Part shown: piece after piece, positions 8,201 to 17,718 of the stretch
How the letters are laid out: every line of letters starts with the position of its first letter
Position numbering within the stretch: position 1 is the first letter of the stretch
From: Stercoripulliclostridium_A sp045577735
GTDB lineage: Bacteria; Bacillota; Clostridia; Christensenellales; DTU072
Length of the DNA stretch: 64,000 nt
Direction of reading: 5' to 3'
Assembly: GCA_045577735.1 (NCBI GenBank)
Contig: JAZNIY010000020.1
Coordinates: 9,675-73,674, forward strand
Made by a program: the position numbers and the translations under genes
Notes under the pieces: generated by a model
The model's input: the letters and a program-made list of their open reading frames with translations, nothing else
Databases searched by the model: none
Told to the model about the DNA's origin: nothing

Positions 8201-11038
8201 TTATTTGTGTTTTTTATCCAATATCTCTTTAAGGAATTGTCCCGTCTTGCTTTCCTCTACCATAGAAACTTCTTCAGGCGTTCCAACGGCAATAACTTGT
8301 CCGCCGTCGTCACCACCGTTTGGTCCAAGGTCTATGATGTGGTCGGCAACTTTAATAACGTCCATATTGTGTTCAATGATGATTATAGTGTTTCCGTTAT
8401 CAGCCAAACGATCCAAAATGGAAATTAGTTTTTCAACGTCGTACATATGGAGTCCCGTGGTGGGTTCGTCCAAGATGTATATCGTCTTACCTGTGTTACG
8501 CTTGGAAAGTTCGGTTGCGAGCTTAACGCGTTGTGCTTCGCCACCACTCAACGTTGTAGAGGGCTGACCAAGTTTAATGTAACCTAGTCCTACGTCTTGC
8601 AAACACTTTATCTTTGGATATATGGTGGGAATATTCTTAAAGAATTCACACGCCGTATCCACAGTCATATCCAGCACGTCAAAAATAGACTTGCCCTTAT
8701 ATTTTACCTCTAGCGTTTCTTGGGTATAACGTTTGCCGTTACATACTTCGCATGGAACGTATACGTCGGGAAGGAAGTGCATTTCTATCTTAAGGATACC
8801 ATCGCCCTTACAGCTTTCACATCTACCACCCGAAACGTTAAAGGAAAATCTAGAAGCGTTATATCCCCTTGCCTTTGCATCGGGAGTTTGCGCAAACAGA
8901 TTTCTAATAGGCGTAAAAACGTCGGTATAGGTCGCAGGGTTGGAGCGTGGAGTGCGTCCAATGGGTGACTGGTCAATTTGAATGACCTTGTCAAAGTTTT
9001 CTATGCCCACTATCTCGTCATAGTTTCTACTTTCATATTGCTCGGCGCCGTTAAGAGCGTTGGCAAGACGGGGGTAAAGTATGCCGTTTACTAAGCTTGA
9101 CTTACCACTTCCCGACACCCCCGTTACAGCGGTGATCTTACCAGCGGGGAAGGAAACCGTAACGTTTTTAAGGTTGTTTTGCCTTGCTCCTTTTACCGTT
9201 AGGAAGCCTCCCGTTCCCTTTCTTCTTTCCGAAGGTATTTTTATTTCTCTTCTTCCCGCGAGATAATCGCCGGTAATAGAGTTTGGACAGGCAATAATGT
9301 CGGAAACGGTACCCTCAGCTACCAATTCGCCACCTTTTTCACCCGCACGTGGTCCAATATCAACAATGTGATCGGCGCACCTTATGGTGTCTTCATCGTG
9401 TTCTACTACAATCAAAGTATTGCCCAAATTGCGTAGGTTTTGAAGAGCGTCCAGCAGTTTTCTATTGTCGCTTTGGTGCAGTCCAATGCTGGGCTCGTCC
9501 AAAATATAGAGCACTCCCATCAGCCCGGAACCTATTTGTGTAGCAAGCCTAATGCGCTGTGATTCTCCGCCACTAAGGGTTGCTGCACCACGCGATAAAG
9601 TTAGGTATCCAAGCCCAACGTTTTTGAGGAAGTTGAGTCGTGCTTTAATCTCTTTTAAAATGGGTTCGGCAATAATGCTCTCCCTTTCACCAAGCTTAAG
9701 TTCATCAAAAAACTTCACGAGCTTAATAATGCTAAGGTCGCTTAAGTCTGCAATATTAAGTCCACCCACCGTTACGCCCAGCACCTCTTTGCGCAACCTC
9801 TTACCGTTACAAAGTTTGCAGGGTGAAAAACTCATGTACCTATCAAGGTCTTTCTTTACACCCTCGGACTGGGTTTCGCGATAACGCCTATTAAGGTTGT
9901 TTATAACTCCCTCGAAAGGAGAATTATACACGGTATTAAACTTTCTCGTTTGCCACTCCATTTCAATGGGGTCGTCACCGGTTCCATAAAAGATTATGTC
10001 TTTGACTTCGGGTGACAAATCTCTAAAAGGCACGTCCATACTGAAGCCGTATTTTTTCGACACAGCCTCAACTTGACGAGTCATCATTTTACCCATGTCC
10101 ATAATATTCCAACCACCCACTCTGATTGCGCCCTCGCGAAGAGTTAGGCTATCGTCTCTTACGACAAGAGAGGGATCGACTTCGTGCTTCATGCCAAGAC
10201 CGGAGCATTCGGGACATGCCCCAAAGGGTGAGTTGAACGAGAACATACGGGGTGAGAGTTCGGGCATGGTGATATCGCAATCGGGACAAGCGTATTTTGT
10301 CGAATACAAAGTTTCCACGCCGTCAACGTCAACCAGCACCATACCATCGCCAACCTTAATAGCTTGTTCAACGGAATCGGTAAGTCTTCGTAACATATCG
10401 TCTTTAACGATAAGGCGGTCGACGATTATGGATATATTGTGCTTGATTTGTTTGTCTAGTTTGATATCTTCTTCCAACATTCTTACTTCGCCGTCAATCT
10501 TAGCACGAACGAAGCCCATTTTCCTGTAACCTTCCAGTTGCTTTTGATACTCGCCCTTTCTACCACGAACTACGGGAGCCATAACGATTACCTTGCTTCC
10601 CTTTGCCGACTCCATTATTTTTGCATTAATTTGATCGACGGAAACGCTCTTAATCTCTTTGCCACATTTAGGACAATGAGGGATACCCGTCCTAGCATAA
10701 AGAAGACGAAGATAATCGTGGATTTCAGTTACGGTACCAACGGTGGAACGAGGGTTTTTAGAAGTGGTTTTTTGGTCGATAGAAATAGCGGGAGAAAGCC
10801 CCTCTATGGACTCGACGCTAGGTTTTTCCATTTGACCTAGGAACATTCTTGCGTAACTCGAAAGACTCTCCATATAACGCCTTTGACCTTCAGCAAAAAT
10901 GGTATCGAAAGCAAGGCTGGATTTACCACTTCCCGAAAGTCCGGTGAACACAACAAGCTTATCACGAGGTATGGTGACGTTTATGTTTTTAAGGTTATTT
11001 TCCTTTGCACCTTTTATGATTATATCGTTATTACGCAT
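8201..11038 (-). CDS. uvrA: Excinuclease ABC subunit A
   Basis: 945 residues, the usual length. It is the damage-recognising ATPase of nucleotide excision repair and loads UvrB onto lesions. Two ABC modules are visible: Walker A GLSGSGKSS (about residue 33) and GVSGSGKSS (about 640), signatures ATLSGGESQRIRLA and TTLSGGEAQRVKLA, and Walker B YILDEP twice (ILDEPSIGLH and ILDEPTTGLH). Zinc modules show as CPKCG and CPDC...CPEC in the first half and CESC...CEVC in the second. It begins 1 base after the uvrB stop, so the pair is one transcript. Confidence 0.98.
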   Translation of the reverse strand: MRNNDIIIKGAKENNLKNINVTIPRDKLVVFTGLSGSGKSSLAFDTIFAEGQRRYMESLSSYARMFLGQMEKPSVESIEGLSPAISIDQKTTSKNPRSTVGTVTEIHDYLRLLYARTGIPHCPKCGKEIKSVSVDQINAKIMESAKGSKVIVMAPVVRGRKGEYQKQLEGYRKMGFVRAKIDGEVRMLEEDIKLDKQIKHNISIIVDRLIVKDDMLRRLTDSVEQAIKVGDGMVLVDVDGVETLYSTKYACPDCDITMPELSPRMFSFNSPFGACPECSGLGMKHEVDPSLVVRDDSLTLREGAIRVGGWNIMDMGKMMTRQVEAVSKKYGFSMDVPFRDLSPEVKDIIFYGTGDDPIEMEWQTRKFNTVYNSPFEGVINNLNRRYRETQSEGVKKDLDRYMSFSPCKLCNGKRLRKEVLGVTVGGLNIADLSDLSIIKLVKFFDELKLGERESIIAEPILKEIKARLNFLKNVGLGYLTLSRGAATLSGGESQRIRLATQIGSGLMGVLYILDEPSIGLHQSDNRKLLDALQNLRNLGNTLIVVEHDEDTIRCADHIVDIGPRAGEKGGELVAEGTVSDIIACPNSITGDYLAGRREIKIPSERRKGTGGFLTVKGARQNNLKNVTVSFPAGKITAVTGVSGSGKSSLVNGILYPRLANALNGAEQYESRNYDEIVGIENFDKVIQIDQSPIGRTPRSNPATYTDVFTPIRNLFAQTPDAKARGYNASRFSFNVSGGRCESCKGDGILKIEMHFLPDVYVPCEVCNGKRYTQETLEVKYKGKSIFDVLDMTVDTACEFFKNIPTIYPKIKCLQDVGLGYIKLGQPSTTLSGGEAQRVKLATELSKRNTGKTIYILDEPTTGLHMYDVEKLISILDRLADNGNTIIIIEHNMDVIKVADHIIDLGPNGGDDGGQVIAVGTPEEVSMVEESKTGQFLKEILDKKHK

Positions 11039-11039
11039 C

Positions 11040-13016
11040 TTAAAATCCTCTTTGTTTCTTTAGTTCCGCAATTCTGTCGCGAAGCACAATAGCCGTTTCG
11101 AAGTCGTAAGTTGAAGTTGCTTGTTTCATTAGTCCTTTTAGTCTTTCTATTTCCGCACTAATATCTTTCTTGGAAAGTTTTCTTTCATATCCTTCCACTT
11201 CTTTCTTGCTTATTTGAATGGAGTTGCTAATGGGCTTTACGATAGTTTGGGGTACTATACCATGCATTTCGTTATACTCAATTTGCTTTTTACGACGCCT
11301 ATCGGTTTCTTCAATGCACTCTTTCATACTTCCTGTAATCGTGTCGGCGTACATAATAACCCTTGCGTCTTTGTTACGTGCAGCCCTACCTACGGTTTGT
11401 ATTAGAGAGGTGCGCGAACGCAAGAATCCTTCCTTGTCGGCGTCAAGTATTGCTACCAGTAACACTTCGGGAATGTCCAATCCTTCCCTCAAAAGGTTAA
11501 TGCCAACTATGACGTCGATGTCACCTTTACGCAGTCTGGTAATAATTTCTATGCGCTCTAGTGTGTCTATGTCCGAATGCATATATTCCACCTTCAAGCC
11601 ATACTCCAAAAGGTAGTTGGTAAGGCTTTCCGCCATCTTCTTTGTTAGCGTGGTAATCAACACTCTGCCACCGAGGGAAATTGCCTCGTTTATTTCACCA
11701 ATAAGGTCGTCTATCTGTCCATTGGTAGGTCTAACGGAAATGGGTGGGTCTACAAGTCCGGTTGGCCTTAGGAGCTGTTCTGCAACTTGTGAGGCAATGC
11801 CCAACTCATACTCTTGTGGCGTTGCGCTAACGCAAACCATTTGTTTAACTTTGGAAAGGAATTCATCAAAGTTAAGTGGTCTGTTATCAAAGGCCGCAGG
11901 CAAACGGAAACCGTAATCCACCAAGTTGGTCTTGCGCGCTCTGTCCCCATTGTACATACCTCTAACTTGTGGGAGGGTGATGTGACTTTCGTCAATGAAC
12001 AATACGAAATCCTCGCCAAAGTAATCCATCAAAGTAAAGGGTGGCTCGCCGGGGCTTCTGCCGTCAAAATAACGAGAGTAGTTTTCTATTCCCGAGCAGT
12101 ACCCCATTTCCTTAATCATTTCAAGATCGTAGTTTACCCTTTCGCGTATTCGTTGCGCCTCTATGAGTTTACTAGAGTTGGTAAACTCTTCCACTCTGTT
12201 TTCCATATCCTTACTAATGGTTTCAAGTATGCCGTCTATCTCCTCGCCACCACCTAAAACGTAGTGCGTTGCCGGGAATACTGCAGCATAATTTACTTGG
12301 GCAATAGTTTTGCCGGAAGTGGGATCAAACTCCACCATACGCTCTATTTCATCGCCGAAGAATTCTACCCTTAGTGCCGTTTCCGAAACGTTGGAGGGGA
12401 ATATTTCCAACACGTCACCTTTAGCCCTAAACGTGGAGCGTTGGAAGTCCATTTCAGCGCGCTTGTACTGTATTGCAACAAGCTGGTCAATTACTTGGTC
12501 GCGCTCTATAATTTGTCCTTCGCGAAGGGAAACCATATTTCTAAAAAAGGCTTCCGGGGCACCCAAACCATATATGCAAGATACCGAAGCAACCACTATT
12601 ACGTCACTACGCTCTCCGAGCGAAGCCGTTGCGGAAAGACGCAGTTTGTCTATTTCATCGTTGGTTTGTATTTCCTTTTCGATGTAGGTGTCGCTTCTTG
12701 GAATATAGGCTTCGGGTTGGTAATAATCGTAGTAGGAAACAAAGTATTCCACGCGATTGTGGGGGAAAAGTTCTTTGAATTCGTTGCAAAGCTGAGCAGC
12801 AAGGGTTTTGTTGTGCGCCATAACAAGGGCGGGTTTTCCCACCTTTGCAATTACGTTAGCCATGGTAAATGTTTTACCGCTACCGGTAACGCCAAGGAGC
12901 ACTTGTGCCCTATCCCCCCTAATTAGTCCTTCTGACAGTTTGTCGATAGCTTGTTGTTGGTCCTCGGAGGGTGAAAACTTGGAAACCAACTGGAAGGGAC
13001 GTCTTTCAATTTCCAT
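11040..13016 (-). CDS. uvrB: Excinuclease ABC subunit B
   Basis: 658 residues. UvrB is the helicase-like damage verifier that holds the lesion and recruits UvrC. Visible are Walker A GVTGSGKT (about residues 42-49), the beta-hairpin segment YDYYQPEAYIPRSDTYIEK (about 94-112) that is inserted between strands, the DESH box, SATPQEYE, the helicase motif VGRAARN, and a C-terminal UVR domain (STYDFETAIVLRDRI, near 630) that contacts UvrC. It is first in the uvrB-uvrA operon. A promoter and an SOS-box-like sequence lie upstream. Confidence 0.98.
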   Translation of the reverse strand: MEIERRPFQLVSKFSPSEDQQQAIDKLSEGLIRGDRAQVLLGVTGSGKTFTMANVIAKVGKPALVMAHNKTLAAQLCNEFKELFPHNRVEYFVSYYDYYQPEAYIPRSDTYIEKEIQTNDEIDKLRLSATASLGERSDVIVVASVSCIYGLGAPEAFFRNMVSLREGQIIERDQVIDQLVAIQYKRAEMDFQRSTFRAKGDVLEIFPSNVSETALRVEFFGDEIERMVEFDPTSGKTIAQVNYAAVFPATHYVLGGGEEIDGILETISKDMENRVEEFTNSSKLIEAQRIRERVNYDLEMIKEMGYCSGIENYSRYFDGRSPGEPPFTLMDYFGEDFVLFIDESHITLPQVRGMYNGDRARKTNLVDYGFRLPAAFDNRPLNFDEFLSKVKQMVCVSATPQEYELGIASQVAEQLLRPTGLVDPPISVRPTNGQIDDLIGEINEAISLGGRVLITTLTKKMAESLTNYLLEYGLKVEYMHSDIDTLERIEIITRLRKGDIDVIVGINLLREGLDIPEVLLVAILDADKEGFLRSRTSLIQTVGRAARNKDARVIMYADTITGSMKECIEETDRRRKKQIEYNEMHGIVPQTIVKPISNSIQISKKEVEGYERKLSKKDISAEIERLKGLMKQATSTYDFETAIVLRDRIAELKKQRGF

Positions 13017-13056
13017 ACTAAAACTTGCCTATATTTGTATTGCTCAGTTAAATTTT

Positions 13057-13086
13057 ATTATACTATATTTAGGTCACATAAGTCAA
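13057..13086 (-). promoter_or_regulatory. uvrBA promoter
   Basis: TTGACT (13086-13081), 18-base spacer, TATAAT (13062-13057), about 40 bases before the uvrB start codon. Confidence 0.75.
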
Positions 13087-13090
13087 TACT

Positions 13091-13104
13091 CAAACAAGTG
13101 TTCT
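13091..13104 (-). promoter_or_regulatory. LexA (SOS) box-like operator
   Basis: On the minus strand AGAACACTTGTTTG contains GAAC-N4-GTTT, the core of Gram-positive LexA boxes (GAACNNNNGTTY in clostridia). It sits 4 bases upstream of the uvrBA -35, a place where a repressor could block polymerase. uvrBA is a standard SOS regulon member. Confidence 0.5.
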
Positions 13105-13164
13105 TAAAATTTTAGCCACTTTTCGATATTACCTCAACAAATTTCGCGCGTGTAGTAAATTTAC

Positions 13165-13194
13165 TTGTCCTAGAGGTCCCTTTAATGATATAAT
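13165..13194 (+). promoter_or_regulatory. Promoter of the acyl-CoA synthetase gene
   Basis: TTGTCC (13165-13170), 18-base spacer, TATAAT (13189-13194), leaving a leader of about 40 bases before the ATG. Confidence 0.6.
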
Positions 13195-13239
13195 CATTAA
13201 AATGTCGCCTAGCGATAGTATCATAGAAGGAGTAAAGTT

Positions 13240-14889
13240 ATGTACCTTATTGATAGATATTTAGAAAAAGTTGACTTCGATAATTATCAAGATTTTTCCG
13301 CTAACCTAAAATACAAACCTGTTTCCACTTTCAATTTTGGTTACGACGTCGTCGATGAGTACGCAAGACTTACTCCCAACAAGCGCGCTTTGGTTTGGTG
13401 CAACAATTTGGGTGAGGAACACTCCTTTACTTTTAGTGATATTTCACGTCTTTCCAACAAAGTAGCAAACGTACTTCTTTCCCATGGTGTTAAAAAGGGT
13501 GACTTCGTAATGACGATGTTAAATCGCCGTTACGAATATTATTTGGTCAACGTTGCTTGTTGTAAAATTGGTGCAATTCTTATTCCTGCAACCTACCTTT
13601 TAACCGTTAAAGACATCGTATATCGCATCAATAACGCAAACGTAAAGGCTCTTTTCTGTATTAATGAGAGAGAGGTTATCGACTACGTTAACGAAGCTCT
13701 ACCCAAGTGTGACAGCCTCAAATGTGCCTTTACTATTGGCACTGCAGAGGGCTTTATAGACCTACACGAGGAAATGGACAAAGCGAGCGATATTCTCACG
13801 CTAACCGAGGACGAGAAGCCCAAGATGACCGATACTATGCTCGTATACTTCACCTCGGGCACGACTGGCTATCCCAAGATGGTAGCGCACAACTTCAAGT
13901 ATCCACTAGGACACATAATGACGGCATACTATTGGCACGCAGTAGTTGACGATGGTCTACACTTCACCATGGCAGAAACGGGCTGGGCTAAGTTTAGTTG
14001 GGGCAAGCTTTATGGTCAATGGCTGGCAGGAAGTGCTGTTTTCTGTTACGATTACTATGGTAGATTTACCCCTACCGACGTACTTCCCCTCATCGCAAAG
14101 TACAAGATAACCACGTTCTGCGCACCCCCTACCATATATCGTTTCCTTATTAGAGAAAACCTTGATGACTATGATTTTAGCTCTCTAGTAAGCTGTACGA
14201 CGGCTGGTGAGGCCCTAAATGCCGAAGTTTTCCGTCTTTTCAAGGAACACACCGGCATCGAAATTAGAGAGGGCTTTGGCCAAACAGAGAGTGCTGTTAT
14301 TACTGCAAACTTCCGTTTTGACAAGGGAAATCCCGGTTCTTGTGGTAAGGCAACCCCTATTTACGACCTTGTGTTGCTTGATGATAACGATATGGAACTT
14401 GAGGGCTCCAACGTAGAAGGCGAGATGTGCATTAGGCTACGCGAAGATCAATTTGGTTTGCTTGCAGGCTACCATAACGATCCCGAACGCACCGAGGCAG
14501 CATTCGGCACCGGCTATTACCATACCGGCGACCTAGCAATGCGTGACGAAACGGGCACCTATTGGTTCGTAGGCAGAAAGGATGATATTATTAAGTCAAG
14601 TGGCTATCGTATTGGACCCTTCGAGGTAGAAAGCGCCCTTATGGAACACCCCGCGGTACTAGAATGTGCAATCACCGGTGCTCCCGATCCCATACGTGGT
14701 CAAGTCGTTAAAGCAACCATAATACTAAACAAAGGATATACCCCTAGTGACGAACTAACCAAGGACATCCAAAACCACGTTAAGCACGCAACTGCGCCAT
14801 ACAAATATCCCAGAATTGTTGAGTACGTTACCGAACTTCCCAAGACGATATCCGGTAAGATTATGCGCAAAGACATTCGCAAAAAATAA
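13240..14889 (+). CDS. AMP-dependent acyl-CoA synthetase (acetate/medium-chain type)
   Basis: 549 residues; start has GAAGGAG. A member of the ANL adenylating family that activates a carboxylic acid with ATP and joins it to CoA. Motifs in order: A3 phosphate loop YFTSGTTGYPKM (about residues 205-216), A5 GFGQTE (about 346), A7 YHTGD (about 425), A8 hinge GRKDDIIKSSGYRIGP (about 443-458) and A10 PKTISGKIMRKDIR with the catalytic lysine near the C-terminus. The pattern is closest to medium-chain (ACSM-like) synthetases, including the TAGEALN motif. Exact substrate (butyrate, benzoate, or other acid) cannot be read. It is a single-gene unit bounded by its own promoter and terminator. Confidence 0.9.
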   Translation: MYLIDRYLEKVDFDNYQDFSANLKYKPVSTFNFGYDVVDEYARLTPNKRALVWCNNLGEEHSFTFSDISRLSNKVANVLLSHGVKKGDFVMTMLNRRYEYYLVNVACCKIGAILIPATYLLTVKDIVYRINNANVKALFCINEREVIDYVNEALPKCDSLKCAFTIGTAEGFIDLHEEMDKASDILTLTEDEKPKMTDTMLVYFTSGTTGYPKMVAHNFKYPLGHIMTAYYWHAVVDDGLHFTMAETGWAKFSWGKLYGQWLAGSAVFCYDYYGRFTPTDVLPLIAKYKITTFCAPPTIYRFLIRENLDDYDFSSLVSCTTAGEALNAEVFRLFKEHTGIEIREGFGQTESAVITANFRFDKGNPGSCGKATPIYDLVLLDDNDMELEGSNVEGEMCIRLREDQFGLLAGYHNDPERTEAAFGTGYYHTGDLAMRDETGTYWFVGRKDDIIKSSGYRIGPFEVESALMEHPAVLECAITGAPDPIRGQVVKATIILNKGYTPSDELTKDIQNHVKHATAPYKYPRIVEYVTELPKTISGKIMRKDIRKK

Positions 14890-14923
14890 AACGCGATTAT
14901 TTGGTGCTATACTTTATCAAATC

Positions 14924-14975
14924 AAAAAAGCCGAAAGGAGTAGTACGCTTAGTACAACAATCTTTCGGCTTTTTC
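14924..14975. terminator. Bidirectional terminator between acyl-CoA synthetase and LRR lipoprotein genes
   Basis: AAAAAAGCCGAAAG and CTTTCGGCTTTTT pair across a 24-base apex that itself contains GTAC/GTAC arms. There are A-tracts and T-tracts on both sides, so it can stop both convergent genes. Nothing else was recognised in 14976-15135. Confidence 0.85.
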
Positions 14976-15135
14976 ACTTTTCCTCGGCTAATATCTAACT
15001 AATCACGTTTTATGTGGCGCTATAGAAATCTATCATCTAATTTCTCGTGTTCACCATATTAACTTTTAATCCATATTCAATACTAACAAATCATTTGGTT
15101 TGCTTATTGTTAAATAGCTAAATTTAATACAAGCC

Positions 15136-17451
15136 TCATTCCTCTTTTTTTACTGCTTGATAAGTGCCGTATTCTGTAACGCTAGTGACCTCTTCGTTAT
15201 TCTTTTTCCATTCGTAATCAGTTATTTCCGGCAATACTATGCCAAGATTTGTATATGTGCTACATACGACTTTTCTAACGTTGATTAAGTGTAAAATAAT
15301 GATTGTATTGGGAATCCATGTTACACTACCACCTATGTTCAAGTTTGCCAGCAGGCTACAATCACCAAAAGCATTATGTTCTATTGTTGTTATATTTCTA
15401 TTAATATTGACTGTTGTTAAATTCGGATTTGAGAAAAATGCCATTTCTCCAATCGTTCCCACAGTACCATTTATGGTTACGGAAGAAAGCTCCGTAAAAC
15501 TAAATGCTAATGCTCCTATTTTATCAATATTGAAGTTTATCGTTAAACTTGTTAATTTTGATTGAGCAAATGCTGAATGCCCTATCTCCTTCAAAGATGT
15601 AGGTAAACTTATGGTCGTTATTCCCGTATTAGAAAATGCTAAATCTCCTATCTTAAGCAAAGATGTTGGTAGTGATACACTAGTTAATTTACTAAGCATA
15701 CTGCATGCATAATCACCTATCATAACTATGCCATTATTTATTATTAATTTATTATAGTAGTTTAAATTCTCTATGTTAGAAGCGTTTGCTAATGCCGGCA
15801 CTTCGGTTGCACTTATACCATAAATGGTTATTGTTCCATGCCTTTCTGTTTCCAAAGTAGATTGAATCGTTATGGTACCACTACCGACGGGAACTCCACC
15901 CAAATACCAATTCGTACCATCTGAATAATACTTATAACCAGCATCAGTTTCAAAAAACGGTAGTCCTTCCGAGCCATCATAATCTTTAGTTGCATATTGG
16001 CCTGTTGTTGTTTTTCCAGAATAACTTGCTGAATATGTGCCTTGTGCTTTTAACGTTGATATTTCATTGTTATCTTTTTTCCAAGTTTTGGTTAAATCAT
16101 AGTCTCCTACGTTTGGTAAAGCTACATCTTTCAAACTTGTCGAGTTGTTTTCCACAACAAGCAAATTAGGCATAGCGTTAATTAATCCATCCGGCAAACT
16201 AGAAACCCCGGAGTTAATTATTAATTTTGAAAGAGCCTCTCTTCCGGCAAAGGCACTACTATCAATCGTTAATATATCTCCATCGATAATTAGCTCGTTT
16301 AACGATGTACCGCCGTAAAATGCATTTTTACCTATGCTAACCACACTTTTAGGTATAGTAATACTTTGCATTTCACAACCCCAAAAAGCGAAATCGTCTA
16401 TCTTTGTTACCGTACTAGGAAGTAATACTTCACTCAAGCTAGCGCTATTAAACGCATCTTTTGGTATATCGGTAATACCTTCTGATAATGGGATAGTAAC
16501 CAATCCTTGTTGATATTTAAAAGCACCTTCTCCCAATTGTTTTATTTTTGTGTTTTCCGCAAAATCGAACGTAGCATAAGAATAGGTCTTTGAAACACAG
16601 AATGCATAAGCCCCCACTTTTTCTAGGGTTGATGGTAGTTTAAATGAAGTTATATTAAGACAACCATAAAATGAATTATTCCCTATTTCTTTAATTCCTT
16701 CTGGAACAATAACACTTGTATATTCGTAACCATCTTCTTCGCTCCCAATAATTGCTTTTTGCGAATTACTAGCACCACCCACAATGCCGGTTAACCTAAT
16801 AATACCATATTCTTCGTGTTGTAAAGTCTTAGGAATGTTTAAAGTACCATTACCCTTAGGAGCACCATTCAAAAACCAACTGGTACCATTGGATAAAAAC
16901 GTCCAACCATCTATTGCTGTAAAAGTTTGTGATTTTGTAGAATTCTTTGTAGCGCCGATGGCATTTATAGAGTAACTGCCTTTTTCCAATAATGCATCAA
17001 CGTATTGCTTACCATTGTCCCATCCAAATATCAAGCCTGTTTCTTCTTCTACCCTATTATTTAACGGACAAGCAACAGACAAATTGGATGAATTATTGGT
17101 TATACTATCTAGATTAACAAAATACTCAGTAAAAAAATTATCTGGTAAGTTTGTAACATCCTCACCTAAAGTTAAGGACTTGTAAGACGAGCAATCCGTA
17201 AGATTCATCAAATCGGATTTTGTGATTGACCTTTTCAATTCCACTTCCGTATTGGAAATGATTGAGAATGCATCAAAAGAACTAACCTTCTGAGATAACA
17301 ACACGTTCGTATCGTTTGTCGTCCCTAAATTATTATCCCCACTATCCTCGCTTGGATTTTCATGGTTAACTTTATCGTTGCCAACACAAGCATATAGTAA
17401 GCAACTGATAATTAACAATAAAGCAAAACATACAAGCATTCTTTTACTCAT
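15136..17451 (-). CDS. BspA-like leucine-rich-repeat (LRR_5) lipoprotein
   Basis: 771 residues. Lipoprotein signal peptide with lipobox LYAC (Cys at about 22). The body consists of LRR_5 repeats of the BspA/Treponema type, with units such as SVTLPTSLKEIGHSAF and ITIPKSVVSIGKNAF. Two LRR blocks are each preceded by a related module containing (T/Y)(F/Y)LSNGTSWFLNGAPKGNGT or its copy YYSDGTNWYLGGVPVGSGT (about residues 180 and 500), which indicates an internal duplication. Such proteins are surface adhesins or host-interaction proteins in gut bacteria; the ligand is unknown. The RBS is AAGGAG. Expression is predicted to be governed by the long attenuated leader at 17471-17670. Confidence 0.85.
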   Translation of the reverse strand: MSKRMLVCFALLLIISCLLYACVGNDKVNHENPSEDSGDNNLGTTNDTNVLLSQKVSSFDAFSIISNTEVELKRSITKSDLMNLTDCSSYKSLTLGEDVTNLPDNFFTEYFVNLDSITNNSSNLSVACPLNNRVEEETGLIFGWDNGKQYVDALLEKGSYSINAIGATKNSTKSQTFTAIDGWTFLSNGTSWFLNGAPKGNGTLNIPKTLQHEEYGIIRLTGIVGGASNSQKAIIGSEEDGYEYTSVIVPEGIKEIGNNSFYGCLNITSFKLPSTLEKVGAYAFCVSKTYSYATFDFAENTKIKQLGEGAFKYQQGLVTIPLSEGITDIPKDAFNSASLSEVLLPSTVTKIDDFAFWGCEMQSITIPKSVVSIGKNAFYGGTSLNELIIDGDILTIDSSAFAGREALSKLIINSGVSSLPDGLINAMPNLLVVENNSTSLKDVALPNVGDYDLTKTWKKDNNEISTLKAQGTYSASYSGKTTTGQYATKDYDGSEGLPFFETDAGYKYYSDGTNWYLGGVPVGSGTITIQSTLETERHGTITIYGISATEVPALANASNIENLNYYNKLIINNGIVMIGDYACSMLSKLTSVSLPTSLLKIGDLAFSNTGITTISLPTSLKEIGHSAFAQSKLTSLTINFNIDKIGALAFSFTELSSVTINGTVGTIGEMAFFSNPNLTTVNINRNITTIEHNAFGDCSLLANLNIGGSVTWIPNTIIILHLINVRKVVCSTYTNLGIVLPEITDYEWKKNNEEVTSVTEYGTYQAVKKEE

Positions 17452-17470
17452 GACAATTCTCCTTTACTAC

Positions 17471-17499
17471 AAAAAAAATGCGCCGACCGAAGTCGACGC
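17471..17499 (-). terminator. Attenuator terminator in the LRR lipoprotein leader
   Basis: Minus strand: GCGTCGAC-TTCG-GTCGGCGC, 8 bp with one G-U pair and a UUCG tetraloop, then A and eight T. It ends 20 bases before the start codon of the LRR lipoprotein, so it must be bypassed for expression. Confidence 0.85.
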
Positions 17500-17670
17500 C
17501 AAACGCAGACTTCGATAGTCGCCAAACCAATCAAAATAGCAAAGGGATACCCAAATACCACAATGAAACGAAATCTGCAGTTTTACAAATTTACCCATTG
17601 TGATATTACCCCAAAAAAGAATATAGTATCCCTATACTATTTTTTAGTGCTATTATTTAATTGGTTTGGC
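17471..17670 (-). promoter_or_regulatory. Structured leader RNA with transcription attenuator
   Basis: From the predicted +1 (17670) the minus-strand RNA begins GCCAAACCAAT, which pairs perfectly over 11 bp with ATTGGTTTGGC (17531-17521). Inside lie further complementary arms: AATAGCA/TGCTATT, AGGGATAC/GTATCCCT, a 12-bp AATATCACAATG/CATTGTGGTATT stem and AAATTT/AGATTT. Downstream, a terminator (17471-17499) competes with an alternative hairpin in which CGAAGTC (17514-17508) pairs with GACTTCG (17494-17488), the latter taking up the terminator loop and part of its 5' arm. This is the layout of a riboswitch or protein-responsive attenuator. It matches no class I recognise (THF, TPP, SAM, T-box, c-di-GMP, cobalamin, ydaO and others were considered). 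Confidence 0.7.
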
Positions 17671-17676
17671 AAAAAT

Positions 17677-17705
17677 AGTATAACACACCAAAAACAAATT
17701 ATCAA
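17677..17705 (-). promoter_or_regulatory. Promoter of the LRR lipoprotein gene
   Basis: TTGATA (17705-17700), exactly 17 bases, TATACT (17682-17677). The start site 7 bases later is the first base of the structured leader. Confidence 0.8.
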
Positions 17706-17718
17706 TACCTTATAAATC

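Noticed and set aside
17521..17670. Long inverted repeat as a MITE or small transposable element
   Set aside because: No target-site duplication at the ends (flanks GATAGTC and AAAAATA do not match directly), and the 5' arm begins exactly at the predicted +1 of a good promoter, which fits a leader RNA better. A second genomic copy would reopen this.
17452..17700. T-box or S-box leader
   Set aside because: No T-box AGGGTGG/ACC motif, no specifier loop and no SAM-riboswitch core; the downstream gene is not amino-acid related.
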